In this document: positions 7,338 through 7,618 of the stretch, one piece after another
How the letters are laid out: the number at the start of each line of letters is the position of its first letter
Position numbering within the stretch: the stretch's first letter is position 1
Assembly: GCA_945827565.1 (NCBI GenBank)
Contig: CALZNR010000054.1
Coordinates: forward strand, 1-7,618
Reading direction: 5' to 3'
Length of the DNA stretch: 7,618 nucleotides
Source of the DNA: an uncultured Prevotella sp.
GTDB lineage: Bacteria > Bacteroidota > Bacteroidia > Bacteroidales > Bacteroidaceae
Position numbers and translations under genes: made by a program
Notes under the pieces: generated by a model
Databases searched by the model: none
The model's input: the letters and a program-made list of their open reading frames with translations, nothing else
What the model was told of the DNA's origin: nothing

Positions 7338-7370
7338 ATAGGGATGGGTGGGGGGTTCTCTTCCTCGCTT

Positions 7371-7430
7371 TCAGTTTTCAGATGTTCAATCAGTCCTCTT
7401 CAGATGCGCAATCAGTTCTCTTCAGATTTT
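7371..7430. repeat. 22-bp tandem repeat, family A (two good units plus a degenerate one)
   Basis: Units at 7387-7408 and 7409-7430 both begin CAATCAGT and continue through CTCTTCAGAT; the first 19 bases differ at one position (C7395 versus T7417) and the last three differ. Upstream, TCAGTTTTCAGATG (from 7371) is a shortened, degenerate copy. The units abut with no spacer, so this is a minisatellite and not a CRISPR. Confidence 0.85.
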
Positions 7431-7494
7431 CACTTCTACATCTTTGAGTTTTTACCCCTGCTTTTATGATGATTTACTCCTGCTTTTATGATGA
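7429..7494. repeat. 22-bp tandem repeat, family B (two near-identical units plus a degenerate one)
   Basis: Units at 7451-7472 and 7473-7494 begin TTTACyCCTGCTTTTATG and agree at 21 of 22 positions (C7456 versus T7478). The 22 bases before them (7429-7450) match the second unit at about 13 of 22 positions and look like a decayed third copy. They are continuous with family A at the same period. Confidence 0.85.
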
Positions 7495-7520
7495 GGTGGT
7501 TCAATATAGCCTGAACCGCC
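7495..7520. repeat. Inverted repeat GGTGGTTCA-N8-TGAACCGCC
   Basis: Nine-base arms (7495-7503 and 7512-7520) pair with one G-T wobble around an eight-base loop. It is the most GC-rich and stable hairpin in the AT-rich region and starts at the exact base after the last family B unit. ATATAGCCT in the loop recurs as ATATAGCTT at 7524-7532. No T-tract follows, which argues against a terminator. Confidence 0.6.
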
Positions 7521-7570
7521 ATGGATATAGCTTTGAATTTGTTTCTGACGTTGATTGCAATACTTCCCTG

Positions 7571-7618
7571 CCGAGAATACAAAATTTTCAGGCCGAGAAA
7601 ATAATTGTTTCCAGCCGA
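7571..7618. repeat. 22-bp tandem repeat, family C, continuing past the window end
   Basis: Units at 7571-7592 and 7593-7614 both begin CCGAGAA and agree at about 15 of 22 positions; a third copy begins with CCGA at 7615 and is cut by the window edge. The unit is different from families A and B but the period is again 22. Confidence 0.65.

Larger units (their letters stand above)
6890..7618. other. AT-rich gene-free region rich in repeats
   Basis: About 730 bases downstream of the tRNA hold no protein gene I can support. Base composition is clearly more AT-rich than the coding part. The 79-codon plus-strand frame at 7230-7469 runs through the 22-bp repeat units and looks unlike a protein. The region does hold inverted repeats (6941-6977, 7074-7151, 7222-7247, 7320-7337, 7495-7520), a G-rich run (7341-7355) and tandem 22-bp repeats from about 7371 to the end. 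No copy of the tRNA 3' end is seen, so there is no evidence for an integrated element within the window. Confidence 0.7.

Noticed and set aside
7230..7469. 79-codon plus-strand open frame
   Set aside because: It passes through a hairpin, the G-rich run and tandem 22-bp repeats that are not a multiple of three, and shows no protein-like pattern.
7371..7618. CRISPR array
   Set aside because: The repeats abut directly with no unique spacers, the unit is short, and no cas genes are present.
6818..7618. Integrative element inserted at the tRNA-Arg 3' end
   Set aside because: No duplicate of the tRNA 3' end and no integrase gene are seen in the window; the possibility remains only beyond 7618.

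Overview
The window looks like the end of a draft contig from a member of the Bacteroidales, most likely Prevotellaceae. The signs are a secreted protein with a C-terminal type IX secretion (T9SS) sorting domain, a Bacteroidota-type GH35 beta-galactosidase, TAnnTTTG-type promoter elements, A-rich leaders without Shine-Dalgarno sequences, and a tRNA without an encoded CCA. Genus-level placement is inference from gene content only.

Layout. Positions 1-44 are not genomic: they are the Illumina Nextera P5 side, made of a P5 tail, an 8-base i5 index, the Read 1 adapter and the Tn5 mosaic end. Positions 45-6610 hold three genes, all on the minus strand. In transcription order they are a DUF1846/UPF0371 protein (5147-6610), a 1088-residue exported protein with GLUG repeats and a T9SS sorting domain (1761-5027), and an exported GH35 beta-galactosidase (45-1764) whose 3' end is lost at the adapter junction. 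The last two genes overlap by four bases (ATGA), so they are probably translationally coupled. The DUF1846 gene appears to have its own promoter and is separated by 119 bp, so it may or may not share the transcript.

Positions 6611-6817 form a divergent control region. It carries a minus-strand promoter for DUF1846 and a plus-strand promoter pointing at a tRNA-Arg(CCU) gene (6818-6889), with small inverted repeats between them.

Positions 6890-7618 are AT-rich and contain no convincing gene. They hold several inverted repeats and, from about 7371 to the window end, a set of 22-bp-period tandem repeats whose unit sequence changes along the array. This is the least explained part of the window.

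No complete new system is evident. The two coupled exported proteins suggest envelope or extracellular handling of galactosides. No SusC/SusD pair, regulator or transporter is visible in this window to confirm a polysaccharide utilization locus.
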